Of a DNA stretch of 46,184 nt, positions 24,517-32,396 are shown piece by piece. A program made the position numbers and the translations under genes. The notes beneath the pieces were generated by a model. The model made no database searches. It was not told where the DNA came from and worked only from the letters and a program-made list of their open reading frames with translations. This stretch comes from an uncultured Clostridium sp. (lineage in GTDB: Bacteria > Bacillota_I > Bacilli_A > RF39 > UBA660): NCBI GenBank assembly GCA_946414595.1, contig CAMKPE010000013.1, positions 1 to 46,184 of the forward strand, given 5' to 3'. Within the stretch, counting starts at the first letter, position 1. Every line of letters starts with the position of its first letter.

Positions 24517-25152
24517 TTATTTTTCAAACAAAGATTGATTATTTCTAATTAAACTAAATACTTTATCATAACTATCTAAAAAAAAATCAACACCCTTTAT
24601 TAAAGAGTTATAAACTTCTTTAATATTGTCACATTCTTTATCAAATACTTCTAAATAATAATACTTTAAAACATCATAATTCTTTAAGTAATATCTTTTC
24701 TTAAATTCTTTAATAAGAATTTCTTTTTTAATAACTTCATCTCTTAAAACATATTTATTACTTTTTCTATTAATAATCTTATATGAAAAAGAAGAAGTAT
24801 TAAGAGAATTAACTAACTTATTCGCATAATCTTCATCTTCATAAGAAAGACAACTTCTATACAAAACATTACCTTTCTTATCTACTCCTATTCCTATTGA
24901 TTTATCAGTATTAGATAAGACAAAAATATAGTCTATATTTAATTTCTTATTATAAGAATTATTACTAAGATGTTTTAAAAAGGATTGATCTATTTTTATC
25001 TTATAATTACAAAAGTCATATATTGTTTTATAATCTACTCTAAATAAAGGAAGTTTCTTATTATTAATAATATAATCGTTATTATTCCAATCAAAGTATT
25101 CATATAAATTACTATCAGTAAAATTTAATAATATATCATATAAAAAGTTCAT
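24517..25152 (-). CDS. DUF3603-like protein
   Basis: 211 residues, Tyr/Asn/Lys-rich, no membrane segment. It begins MNFLYDILLNFTDSNLYEYFDWNNND, resembling the DUF3603 opening (YFYDI-like, then a HEW/FDW element). It continues with KKLPLFRVDYKTIYDF and DYIFVLSNTDKSIGIGVD, which match the family's PLLKV and DYCFVVTDG..AVD elements. The C-terminal third is helical (EVFDKECDNIKEVYNSLIKG). The family occurs in Bacillota without a proven function. The ATG overlaps the stop of the small membrane protein upstream (ATGA), so translation is coupled. Ribosome site AAAGGAAA. The long central stretch is more diverged than the ends. Confidence 0.7.
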   Translation of the reverse strand: MNFLYDILLNFTDSNLYEYFDWNNNDYIINNKKLPLFRVDYKTIYDFCNYKIKIDQSFLKHLSNNSYNKKLNIDYIFVLSNTDKSIGIGVDKKGNVLYRSCLSYEDEDYANKLVNSLNTSSFSYKIINRKSNKYVLRDEVIKKEILIKEFKKRYYLKNYDVLKYYYLEVFDKECDNIKEVYNSLIKGVDFFLDSYDKVFSLIRNNQSLFEK

Positions 25153-25352
25153 GTTCTTTTCCTTTCGTAAATTGAAAAAATTATAAGTATGTATCCAATA
25201 AAAAACATTAATGTTTCAAACTTAGTAAATATATACCCCAAATAATCTATAAAAGTATATCCCATTACTAAAAGATTTAAATATATAAGTATATAAGTTA
25301 ATCCAATTGAAGATAGAAAGAATCCTAGTACAAATAAAAATTTATGTTTCAT
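25149..25352 (-). CDS. Small two-helix membrane protein
   Basis: 67 residues with two hydrophobic helices (about 5-30 and 44-61) and a charged C-terminus (YERKRT). It overlaps the next gene by four bases (ATGA), which is good evidence that it is translated. No clear Shine-Dalgarno is visible ahead of its ATG, so the start is less certain. Not recognised; a partner of the DUF3603-like product by coupling. Confidence 0.65.
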   Translation of the reverse strand: MKHKFLFVLGFFLSSIGLTYILIYLNLLVMGYTFIDYLGYIFTKFETLMFFIGYILIIFSIYERKRT

Positions 25353-25385
25353 ATTAAATAGTATGCACTATATTAAAAAATAAAT

Positions 25386-25413
25386 TAAAAAAGTCTTAGA
25401 ATTATCTAAGACT
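25386..25413 (-). terminator. Terminator of the Cys-rich surface protein gene
   Basis: Minus-strand AGTCTTAGA, loop TAAT, TCTAAGACT then T6; overlaps the stop codon. Confidence 0.92.
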
Positions 25414-27763
25414 ATTTATATACTGTTTTACATTTAACTATATCGCTTGAAGAACAACTAGATACTTGATAGTATTCACCAAAGCTTCCGTACTCCTCAC
25501 ATCCACATTCTTTAGTACTACATTCCTTTGGTTTTGTACTACATCCATATTTACATGTATTCTCACCAGTTTTGCATTCATTTAATATCTTATCTCTAGC
25601 ATGATAATATCCGTTGTTACATATCTCGCACTCTGTGTTTTCTTTTTCCTTACACTCGGCCCTAGTTAATGTACATGTTCCCCATTTACCATAATCGTAT
25701 CCTTTTGTACAAGTATTCTTTCCTGTTTTACAATCGCTACAATCATATTCCATCATTCCGCAAACTGCATTTTCACAAGTTTTATACTTAGAACATATTG
25801 CATCACTTCTTAATACTTGTTTTTCAACTTGTATAGTACATGTATTTTGGTTTCCTACACTATCTTTAACTGTATAAGTTTTATTCTCTTTTAAATTATC
25901 TTCTTTAATACTTCCTTTAGTACATCCACTTTCGTTGTCAGAGCATATTACTTCAATACTTACTCCAGACTCATTACCAATTAAAGTTTTGTTTATTGTG
26001 CAAGATGGCTTTGTTTTATCAACGTATATTGATACTTCTCTATTACTACAGTTAACAACATTTCCTGCATTATCTTTTATTTGATAATTTGGTACTGTTG
26101 ATGTTTTAGTAGTTTTATTAAATGTTATACTTCCACCACTATTATCACAACCACTTTCATTATCACTACATCCATAATTAATTGTTACATTTTTATTTGT
26201 CCATGTAGTGTTTTCTCCAGTTATTGTACATACTGGCTCAACTTTATCTATATAGATATTTGCTACTCTTTCACTACATTCAGTGACATTACCTGCATTA
26301 TCTCTTATTACATATGATGGAATTATTGTTGTCTTCATCGTATTAACAAACTCGCTTTCTCCACCACTAAAGTCTTTATCACATCCACTTAATGCATCTT
26401 CACAACCATATTGAATTGTACGTTTCTTATTAGTCCATTTAACTGAATCACCACTATTTGTACAGCTTGGTTTAGTTGAATCTTTCTTAAATGTTTTATT
26501 ACAGAACGCAAAGTTTCCAGCACTATCTTCTACATACCCTATATAAGTTATTGAAGAAGAATCATCTTTATGTATTACAACATCTCTATTATTTCTATCA
26601 AACTTATCGTTCTTAATATTTAAACTTTTATATTTAATTCCACTTGTATCAGAGTTTGGAATAACACTTATTTTAACATCTTTTGTATACCAGTCACTAT
26701 TTCCTATAGAACCATCAAGATTTATTTCGCAACTTGGTTTAGTATTATCTATTCTAATTAAGTATTCACTTGTTTCTTTACTATAATTATTGTGTTCATC
26801 AATAGATCTAAATTTAACTTTTTGATCCATTTCAGTAGTTATTTCAACAACACATGGGTCCCCCTTACAAACAGTTTCCCATTTACCATCTTTATTCCAT
26901 TGATACTCCAAAACTTTTCCAACATTAGTTAGATAATTATCACCTTTATTAAAAGTAATAATTATTTTTTGAGCCCAAGAAAGAGACTTTAAGAATCCTG
27001 TTTCTTTTTTTGTAGAATCATATCCATTTGCCACAATATTTTCATAACCAATGCTTACAATAGGGGCAGGATTTTCATACACGATTACTTTACCTTGAGT
27101 AATAAATCCATCATATTCATATTCGATTATATACTCTCCAATTTTATTAACATCCACTGCTTTAGCATTTTTAGGAGAAATGCTTTTATCTGTCTTAATT
27201 GATGATACTGCTAAGATATTACCACTATAATCTCTTTTTACTAAAGATAAATTAATATTCATTTTATTATCTATAGAACTACCTTTACTAATATAGATTA
27301 AAGGTTCTCTTGAAATACCATAACTAATTGTAGAAGAATCGGCCCATGAAGAATCACAGTACTTATCATTCATATTATTGTATTCATCTTTGCATACTAA
27401 GCATGTCTTATAAACATAATTATTATCTCCCGTTTTAATAATATTTACATAACTATCATCACTACAACTATTTTTGTTGTAATCATTAACTTCATCTATA
27501 TACTTATTAGCTTTCAAAGTCCCAATAGTAACCTTTTGTGATTCAAATATTTCTTTTGGAATATATTTCTTATTATCATTAAAAAAGTCTTTTCCACTAT
27601 CTTTTATACTTGTTAATAACTCTTTATAATAGTCATTTTTGCTTTTATAAAACAACTTATTAAAAGTGCAGAATAAAACAATTGCAATAATAACTATTAC
27701 TACAACAGCACTTACTAATTGAACATGTGAAATTGTCTTTTTCTTCTTCTTTCTTTTGCTCAT
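25412..27763 (-). CDS. Large Cys-rich surface protein with tandem Ig-like repeats
   Basis: 783 residues. A basic N-terminus (SKRKKKKK) and one membrane helix (about 14-36) are followed by a pilin-like amphipathic helix, so it is anchored with the bulk outside. The middle (about 340-640) carries at least four Ig-like units, each opening with a D[NK][TV][KE]PxC element and holding NYGCSDNESGCDNSG-like loops and DNAGN[VF] turns. The last 130 residues are extremely Cys-rich (CxxC pairs, TGxNTCTKG repeated as TGENTCKYG), resembling small disulfide knots. No sorting signal. Probably a cell-surface adhesin or structural protein. The thioredoxin-fold protein at 9243-10001 could assist its disulfides (inference). 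Ribosome site is weak (GAGGTGCAG). Confidence 0.82.
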   Translation of the reverse strand: MSKRKKKKKTISHVQLVSAVVVIVIIAIVLFCTFNKLFYKSKNDYYKELLTSIKDSGKDFFNDNKKYIPKEIFESQKVTIGTLKANKYIDEVNDYNKNSCSDDSYVNIIKTGDNNYVYKTCLVCKDEYNNMNDKYCDSSWADSSTISYGISREPLIYISKGSSIDNKMNINLSLVKRDYSGNILAVSSIKTDKSISPKNAKAVDVNKIGEYIIEYEYDGFITQGKVIVYENPAPIVSIGYENIVANGYDSTKKETGFLKSLSWAQKIIITFNKGDNYLTNVGKVLEYQWNKDGKWETVCKGDPCVVEITTEMDQKVKFRSIDEHNNYSKETSEYLIRIDNTKPSCEINLDGSIGNSDWYTKDVKISVIPNSDTSGIKYKSLNIKNDKFDRNNRDVVIHKDDSSSITYIGYVEDSAGNFAFCNKTFKKDSTKPSCTNSGDSVKWTNKKRTIQYGCEDALSGCDKDFSGGESEFVNTMKTTIIPSYVIRDNAGNVTECSERVANIYIDKVEPVCTITGENTTWTNKNVTINYGCSDNESGCDNSGGSITFNKTTKTSTVPNYQIKDNAGNVVNCSNREVSIYVDKTKPSCTINKTLIGNESGVSIEVICSDNESGCTKGSIKEDNLKENKTYTVKDSVGNQNTCTIQVEKQVLRSDAICSKYKTCENAVCGMMEYDCSDCKTGKNTCTKGYDYGKWGTCTLTRAECKEKENTECEICNNGYYHARDKILNECKTGENTCKYGCSTKPKECSTKECGCEEYGSFGEYYQVSSCSSSDIVKCKTVYK

Positions 27764-27794
27764 TTCTGCACCTCAGTTATCTATTCTATCACAT

Positions 27795-27835
27795 AAAAAA
27801 AGAAAGATGAATAAATACTATTTATCTTCCTTTTT
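27795..27835 (-). terminator. Terminator of the two-component operon
   Basis: Minus-strand AAAGGAAGAT with AAATA, short loop, TATTT and ATCTTTCTTT followed by a T run; imperfect (one G-U and a bulge) but with a clear tail. Confidence 0.72.
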
Positions 27836-29194
27836 ATTTAATTCGAAATAGAAAGTTGTACTCTTTCCTTCTGTTGAAGTTACTCCATATTTAACGTCAT
27901 GCAACTCTAGAATATTTTTAACTATAGAAAGTCCTATACCTGTACCAACTTGTACTCTTGAATAAGTCTTATCAATCTTATAATACTTATCCCAAATAAG
28001 ATTTAAATCTTCTTCTTTTATTCCATCACCTGAATTAGTAATTTCTACTTTATAAGTATTATCACAATCAATTATAGAAATATCTATCTTCTTATCATCA
28101 CCACAATAGTTAATTGCATTATTAAGCAAATTATATATTACTTGTGCAATTCTCTTTCTATCAGCATATACAAATAAGTTTTTCTTTTTCTTATAATTTA
28201 TCTTAAATCCATCTTTTTCTTTATAGATTTCATATCTATTAAGTATTTCTATTACTAAATCATTTAAATCAAATCCACTGTATTCTAACTCTATTGTATT
28301 TGATTGATATTTAGAAAGATCTAATATGTCATTAACAAGAAGATTTAATCTATCAGACTCTTCAATAATAACATTTAAGTTAGCATCTCTTTTCTTCTTA
28401 TCTTTATATGTTAAGTCTCTAACCATCTCTGCATATGCTTTAATCATTGTAAGTGGTGTCTTTAAGTCATGTGAGACATTAGACATAAATTCTCTTCTTA
28501 AGCTTTCAGTTTTAGATAACTCAACGCTTGTGTACTTCAATGTTTCATTTAATTCTTTAATCTCTGTAACAGCAGACTTATCATCAAGAACTAAATCATA
28601 TTCACCTTTAACCAACTTCTTAGCTTCATTATTTATCTTTTCAATTGGTCTTGATAACTTTCTTGATATAAATATACCTATTAATACAGATAACATACAT
28701 ACGAATATTGATACTAGTAATAATTGTTCTTTTAATATCTTAACTGAAGATGATACTGGATCAAGTCTTACTTCTACGAAAGCAAACTTTTCATTTTCAA
28801 GTTTTATACCATACATAAGAGTTTGACTATCTTCAAATCTATCTGAATATCTATATTCCTGTTCATCAATATTATTAAGTATCATATCTCTTTTTTCTCT
28901 ATTTAATTTTGAAAATTCTTTATAACAACTTATTGATGAATAAGACATCATAGTTCCATCATATATTTCAATACACATATTATTATCAAATGATAATCTA
29001 TTTAAATAATCTTCTGATTCATAGTTTTCCACTACTTCATTAACTACACTCTTTAAGTTTCTTCTTACTGATAATTCGTAGTAAGAATTAAAAGATACAA
29101 CTTGTAAAAACCAAAGTACCGCAAGAATAATTAATGAAAATAATATTAGATAACTAAGTATTTTAAAATTAAGTTTATTTTTTAGGTGTTTCAA
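27818..29194 (-). CDS. Sensor histidine kinase
   Basis: 458 residues. Membrane helices (about 12-34 and 158-180) flank an extracytoplasmic sensor loop of about 120 residues. Then a HAMP linker (SRKLSRPIEKINNEAKKL), HisKA with the phospho-accepting His in FMSNVSHDLKTPLTMIKAYAE, and HATPase_c with N box (NLLNNAINYC), G1 (DGIKEED) and G2 (GTGIGLSIVKNIL). It autophosphorylates and passes phosphate to the adjacent regulator. The start is TTG within the regulator's last codons, a 20-base overlap, so the pair is coupled. AGGA lies eight bases ahead. The sensor loop has two Cys (NNMCIEIYD and SSISCYKE), which could form a disulfide. Stimulus unknown. Confidence 0.93.
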   Translation of the reverse strand: MKHLKNKLNFKILSYLILFSLIILAVLWFLQVVSFNSYYELSVRRNLKSVVNEVVENYESEDYLNRLSFDNNMCIEIYDGTMMSYSSISCYKEFSKLNREKRDMILNNIDEQEYRYSDRFEDSQTLMYGIKLENEKFAFVEVRLDPVSSSVKILKEQLLLVSIFVCMLSVLIGIFISRKLSRPIEKINNEAKKLVKGEYDLVLDDKSAVTEIKELNETLKYTSVELSKTESLRREFMSNVSHDLKTPLTMIKAYAEMVRDLTYKDKKKRDANLNVIIEESDRLNLLVNDILDLSKYQSNTIELEYSGFDLNDLVIEILNRYEIYKEKDGFKINYKKKKNLFVYADRKRIAQVIYNLLNNAINYCGDDKKIDISIIDCDNTYKVEITNSGDGIKEEDLNLIWDKYYKIDKTYSRVQVGTGIGLSIVKNILELHDVKYGVTSTEGKSTTFYFELNKKEDK

Positions 29195-29846
29195 ATTTAT
29201 ATCCTAAAGATCTAACTGTTACAATTAAATCTCTATACTTTCCAAGACTATTTCTTAACATTTTTATATGTGTATCAACTGTTCTATCATCACCGAAGAA
29301 ATCATAGCCCCATACTGTTGATAACAATTGTTCACGAGATAAAGCCATTCCTTCGTTACTTATGAAGTTTACTAATAATTCATATTCTTTAGGAGTTAGT
29401 TTAATTTCCTCACCATCTATTTTTACACTATGGGCTTTATAATTAACTTCTAAATCTTCATATTTATAAGTTTCTTCTTTTCTATTATTAGAACGAGCTA
29501 AAACGGCTTTTATTCTTGCCATTACTTCTTTAGGACTAAATGGTTTTGTTACATAATCATCGATTCCTAGATCAAATCCTAGAAGCTTATCGTATTCTTC
29601 TTTTCTTGCAGATAGCATTATTGTTGGATATTTTTTAATCTTAAAGATTTCTTTACATGCACTATAACCATCTAGTCTAGGCATCATTATATCCATAATA
29701 ATAAGTGCTACATCTGGGTTTTGTTCAATCTTTGTAATTGCTTCATGCCCATCTTGTGCTTCAATTACTTTAAAGCCATCAGCTTCTGCATATTCACGAA
29801 TAACATTTCTAATTAATTGCTCGTCATCTACTACTAATATTTTCAA
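29175..29846 (-). CDS. OmpR/PhoB-family response regulator
   Basis: 223 residues. The receiver domain has acidic pair Asp7-Asp8, phospho-acceptor Asp52 (IIMDIMMPRLDGY), Ser/Thr switch (MLSARK) and Lys101 (VTKPFSP). The winged-helix DNA-binding domain (about 128-222) has LTPKEYELL, the recognition helix near DDRTVDTHIKMLRNSLG and the wing TVRSLGYKFE. It is a transcription factor driven by the overlapping kinase. The TTG at 29844-29846 is chosen because it begins MKILVVDDE as family members do and GAGGTGGG precedes it; a GTG lies three codons earlier. It resembles VicR/PhoP/SrrA-type regulators in general; the exact orthologue is not decidable from sequence alone. Confidence 0.93.
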   Translation of the reverse strand: MKILVVDDEQLIRNVIREYAEADGFKVIEAQDGHEAITKIEQNPDVALIIMDIMMPRLDGYSACKEIFKIKKYPTIMLSARKEEYDKLLGFDLGIDDYVTKPFSPKEVMARIKAVLARSNNRKEETYKYEDLEVNYKAHSVKIDGEEIKLTPKEYELLVNFISNEGMALSREQLLSTVWGYDFFGDDRTVDTHIKMLRNSLGKYRDLIVTVRSLGYKFETPKK

Positions 29847-29867
29847 TATTCCCACCTCATAACTAAT

Positions 29868-29897
29868 ATTATACTAAGAATATGTAATTTTCGTGAA
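29868..29897 (-). promoter_or_regulatory. Putative promoter of the two-component operon
   Basis: Minus-strand TTCACG, 18-base spacer, TATAAT, 22 bases ahead of the TTG start. The -35 half is weak (4 of 6), the -10 perfect. Confidence 0.5.
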
Positions 29898-29921
29898 AAA
29901 AAAGACTAAAATTAGTCTTTT
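29895..29921 (-). terminator. Terminator of the 29920-30768 gene
   Basis: Minus-strand AAAAGACTA, loop ATTT, TAGTCTTTT, T run; overlaps the stop codon. The next operon's promoter abuts it. Confidence 0.9.
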
Positions 29922-30768
29922 AAATACTATGTAAACCAGAAGTGAAATTGAACCTTGTCTCATCAACTTTTTCTTGATAGAAATTTTCTACCATTTCAAT
30001 AATTACTGGATTATCTTTATACTTTTTAGATACACCTATATGTCTATGTAAAGAATCTTCTAGAAAATCAATTAATTCTTGAAAAGCTTGTTCTAATTCA
30101 TCACCTTTGTTTTTACCTGCTTGTTCATCTAAATAACATTGTCTATAATATGCCAAATGTTTTAATAAATCCATATTGAACTTTTCACTATTTTCTCTTA
30201 AATCAACTTTAGTTAATATTTTTCTAGGTATTTCTAATGATGGATCTTCTTTTTCATTTATAACATCATTAATCATTTCAACTAGCTTTTCAGCTTCTAT
30301 TATGATTGGTTCATTTTTCAAATTATATTTATCTGCAAGTATTCTTGCAATTTTCTTAGGTATTGATATTGCTGCTACTGTAGCAGGTATTCCAAGTAAT
30401 TTGATACCTACACCAAAAGCATCACCTGCAAAGTTCAATACTGAACCACCAGCTTGTTCCATTTGAGCAACAGCATCGATTTGTGCTTGTGACATTGATG
30501 GATCAACACCAAATGCTGCAGGAACTAAAATGACTAATCCAACAACTAATGCACCTACACCAATGGCAAGTGGCGCAGCAGGAATTGCACTAGAAGCAAT
30601 TAATGCCTTATTGTTTGATTTAGTACCAAGCGTAATAGTATCTCCACCAAACTCATCAATTTTATCAAAAGTATCATTAACTGAATCAAATTTGTCTATT
30701 CTCTTTTGTAATTTGAAAGTAACATTTTGCAACATTTCTAAATTACGAGCAGAACGATATTTAATCAT
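29920..30768 (-). CDS. Hypothetical membrane-associated helical protein
   Basis: 282 residues. An N-terminal charged helix (MLQNVTFKLQKRIDKFDSV) leads to a hydrophobic glycine/alanine-rich hairpin (about 60-92, IPAAPLAIGVGALVVGLVIL) and a further apolar stretch (about 125-150). A long soluble helical part follows (KKYKDNPVIIEMVENFYQEKVDE). The hairpin could span the membrane. Not recognised. The ATG at 30766-30768 is preceded by GGTAGTGAT; the frame extends 17 codons upstream with no such site. Single gene with its own terminator. Confidence 0.68.
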   Translation of the reverse strand: MIKYRSARNLEMLQNVTFKLQKRIDKFDSVNDTFDKIDEFGGDTITLGTKSNNKALIASSAIPAAPLAIGVGALVVGLVILVPAAFGVDPSMSQAQIDAVAQMEQAGGSVLNFAGDAFGVGIKLLGIPATVAAISIPKKIARILADKYNLKNEPIIIEAEKLVEMINDVINEKEDPSLEIPRKILTKVDLRENSEKFNMDLLKHLAYYRQCYLDEQAGKNKGDELEQAFQELIDFLEDSLHRHIGVSKKYKDNPVIIEMVENFYQEKVDETRFNFTSGLHSI

Positions 30769-30852
30769 GCTATCACTACCTTCTACACCAATTATAACAC
30801 CTATGTTGTAAAATAACACTTTATTTACAAATAATTAACGCCATATTTACAC

Positions 30853-30879
30853 AAAAAAATAATCCTTAATGGATTATTT
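30853..30879 (-). terminator. Terminator of the EIIB-like gene
   Basis: Minus-strand AAATAATCC, loop ATTAA, GGATTATTT then T7; the stop codon lies in the left arm. Confidence 0.9.
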
Positions 30880-31182
30880 CATACTATCAATATATTTCTT
30901 AAGTTGTTTAGATTCAGGACCTAAAATAATCTTTAGTTCATTATCTATCTCAACAATTCCCTTAGCTCCTAATTTAGTAATAGCTTCTTTATTAGCCTTA
31001 GTAACATCTTTTAAAGTTACTTTAAATCTAGATAAATTACTTTCACTAGAAACTATATTATCTTTACCACCTAAATACTCTACTAATTTATTAAGTTCTA
31101 AATGAACATCTTTCTTACCTGCTTTTAATACAGCAAGTAAAATAATTAGTATTACAACCCCTACAATTATATATTGCCACAT
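30874..31182 (-). CDS. Membrane-tethered PTS EIIB-like domain without the phosphocysteine
   Basis: 102 residues. One N-terminal membrane helix (about 2-19) is followed by a glucose/GlcNAc-type PTS EIIB domain (about 28-100): LGGKDNIVSSESNLSRFKVTLKD aligns with the family's LGGKENI..DACITRLRVTVKD, and KLGAKGIVEID with ALGAKGVVKVG. The phospho-accepting Cys before ITRLR is Asn49 here, so it cannot carry phosphate by the normal route. No EIIC or EIIA domain is adjacent. It is therefore more likely a sensor, anchor or regulatory relic than a sugar transporter. The ATG at 31180-31182 follows GGTGAT; the frame begins four codons earlier. Some Bacillota have similar short anchored EIIB proteins whose role is not known to me. 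Confidence 0.82.
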   Translation of the reverse strand: MWQYIIVGVVILIILLAVLKAGKKDVHLELNKLVEYLGGKDNIVSSESNLSRFKVTLKDVTKANKEAITKLGAKGIVEIDNELKIILGPESKQLKKYIDSMK

Positions 31183-31308
31183 AAATATCACCATAATAAT
31201 TATACTATATTTTTAAATAAATTAAAACTTTTCTTTCAAAAATAGGTTCTAATCATCAACATTATCATTAAATAGAATATTCTATATTAGATAAAAGGAG
31301 TGAATTAT

Positions 31309-31668
31309 ATGGATAATAATCATTTAATAGATGTTCTTAGATTAATTAATAATTTGCAAAAAGAAGCTACTATTCCAACAAACTCATCTTGTACTAAGCC
31401 TCTTTTAGGAAATATAGATTCTTTTAACACAAGACCAGTTACTTTCTATTCTTGTAATAATAGTTTATTAACTGTTAATTATTATGTAGATAATGTTTTA
31501 AATACATCTAGCGTATTTAGAATTGAGGATGTTAATAACTCTTGTGTAACTGTAAGGCTTTTAGCACAAGATGAAGATACTTATACTGCAACGAACGAAT
31601 TTGCCACAATAAACATTAATTGTATATGTGCAATTAGATGTTTAAATGATATTAATTTAACTATTTAG
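31309..31668 (+). CDS. CotY/CotZ-like spore coat (exosporium) protein 1
   Basis: 119 residues, six Cys. It shares the CotY/CotZ-type layout: an N-terminal helix (LIDVLRLINNLQKEA), a SxxCxxPLLG element, VTFYSCNNS, VFRIEDVNNSCVTVRLL, and the terminal ININCICAIRCL. The Cys positions are 28, 49, 79, 105, 107 and 111. Family members self-assemble into disulfide-linked two-dimensional arrays in the outer spore coat. The ORF can begin nine bases earlier at GTG, but AAAAGGAG (31295-31300) is correctly spaced for the ATG at 31309. It is the first gene of a pair transcribed toward the terminator at 32046. A sporulation promoter is expected, but I could not match one convincingly. Confidence 0.82.
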   Translation: MDNNHLIDVLRLINNLQKEATIPTNSSCTKPLLGNIDSFNTRPVTFYSCNNSLLTVNYYVDNVLNTSSVFRIEDVNNSCVTVRLLAQDEDTYTATNEFATININCICAIRCLNDINLTI

Positions 31669-31681
31669 AAAGGAATTAAAT

Positions 31682-32047
31682 ATGAATAATAATTGTATTT
31701 CAAATATATTAGAAAACATTTTATTACTTCAAGAACGTAGATGTAGAAATGGTGTTGGATGTGCTAAAGAAGTTTTAGGGGATACTTTAGAAACTGCTAA
31801 CACAAGACCAATAAATTTATATACATGTTGCAATAATGCTATATGGACTATGCCATATGATTATCAAGGAACAACTGGTGAATCTACTTTCTTTAGAATT
31901 GAAAGTGTAAATAATAACACAGCAACATTTAGAATATTAATTAATAATGCAGGAGTTTATACTGCAACAGATAATTTCTTTATCATAGATCTTGACTATG
32001 TATCATGTATTAAATGTTTACAAGATACTACAATAACTACAATATAA
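31682..32047 (+). CDS. CotY/CotZ-like spore coat (exosporium) protein 2
   Basis: 121 residues, homologous to the preceding gene: ENILLLQERRCRNGVGCAKE, then a PINLYTCCNNA, FFRIESVNNNTATFRIL and DYVSCIKCL. Its Cys distribution differs (an extra CC pair and an early RRC/GC pair, but fewer at the very end), so the two could form complementary partners in one lattice. The gap from the previous gene is 13 bases, ribosome site AGAAAGGA. Tandem duplicates of CotY/Z genes are common in spore formers (cotY and cotZ in B. subtilis). Confidence 0.85.
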   Translation: MNNNCISNILENILLLQERRCRNGVGCAKEVLGDTLETANTRPINLYTCCNNAIWTMPYDYQGTTGESTFFRIESVNNNTATFRILINNAGVYTATDNFFIIDLDYVSCIKCLQDTTITTI

Positions 32048-32070
32048 AAATTGCTATAAAGCAATTTTTT
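32046..32070 (+). terminator. Bidirectional terminator between the coat genes and the LSm-like gene
   Basis: AAAATTGC, loop TATAAA, GCAATTTTTT right after the second coat gene. It also overlaps the stop of the converging gene 32069-32335. Confidence 0.85.
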
Positions 32071-32335
32071 ATTTTATATCAACAATACTATCTGTATTAA
32101 TATAAACACCACTATTTAATAAAACAGTATCATCTCTAATTGATAAAACTTTACCTACAAGAGTTTCTCCATTATCAAGTTTAATAGTAACTACTCTATT
32201 TAAATAAGAAAACAAATCATATTCTTTTTTAATTACTGGTTTATCCTCATTTATTGATCTATAAGAACATCTATTATTAGATACTATATATCTATTATCA
32301 TGGTATATTTTAGGTAATTTAGTCAATAATATCAC
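32069..32335 (-). CDS. Small protein with LSm/SH3-like beta barrel
   Basis: 88 residues. The C-terminal half, LFSYLNRVVTIKLDNGETLVGKVLSIRDDTVLL ending TDSIVDIK (split across about 40-88), has the strand pattern of Hfq/LSm-like or small SH3-like domains: V-x-I-x-L-D-N-G-E-x-L-x-G-x-V, then D-D-x-V-x-L, and a final I-x-x-I-x-D-I. The N-terminal half is basic and Tyr/Ser/Asn-rich (RYIVSNNRCSYRSIN). Similar small proteins occur in spore-coat gene neighbourhoods of Bacillota, which fits the location beside the CotY/Z pair, but this is context only. The frame starts at a GTG (32335); a TTG three codons later is an alternative. Confidence 0.62.
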   Translation of the reverse strand: MILLTKLPKIYHDNRYIVSNNRCSYRSINEDKPVIKKEYDLFSYLNRVVTIKLDNGETLVGKVLSIRDDTVLLNSGVYINTDSIVDIK

Positions 32336-32396
32336 ATCCCATAATATTTTATGTTATTTAATAATAAAATTTACAAATAATATTAATGGTGATTAT

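Noticed and set aside
25358-25365. CATACTAT on the minus strand as a sporulation (SigE-like) -10
   Set aside because: It would place the transcript start on the start codon of the small membrane protein, and no -35 partner is visible.
27818-29846. Assigning the two-component pair to WalRK/VicRK
   Set aside because: No walHI-type neighbours, no PAS domain visible in the kinase, and the sensor loop is short. General OmpR-family pair only.
31201-31300. SigK or SigE promoter ahead of the coat genes
   Set aside because: Candidate CAT-rich elements are present, but none matches both -35 and -10 with the right spacing.
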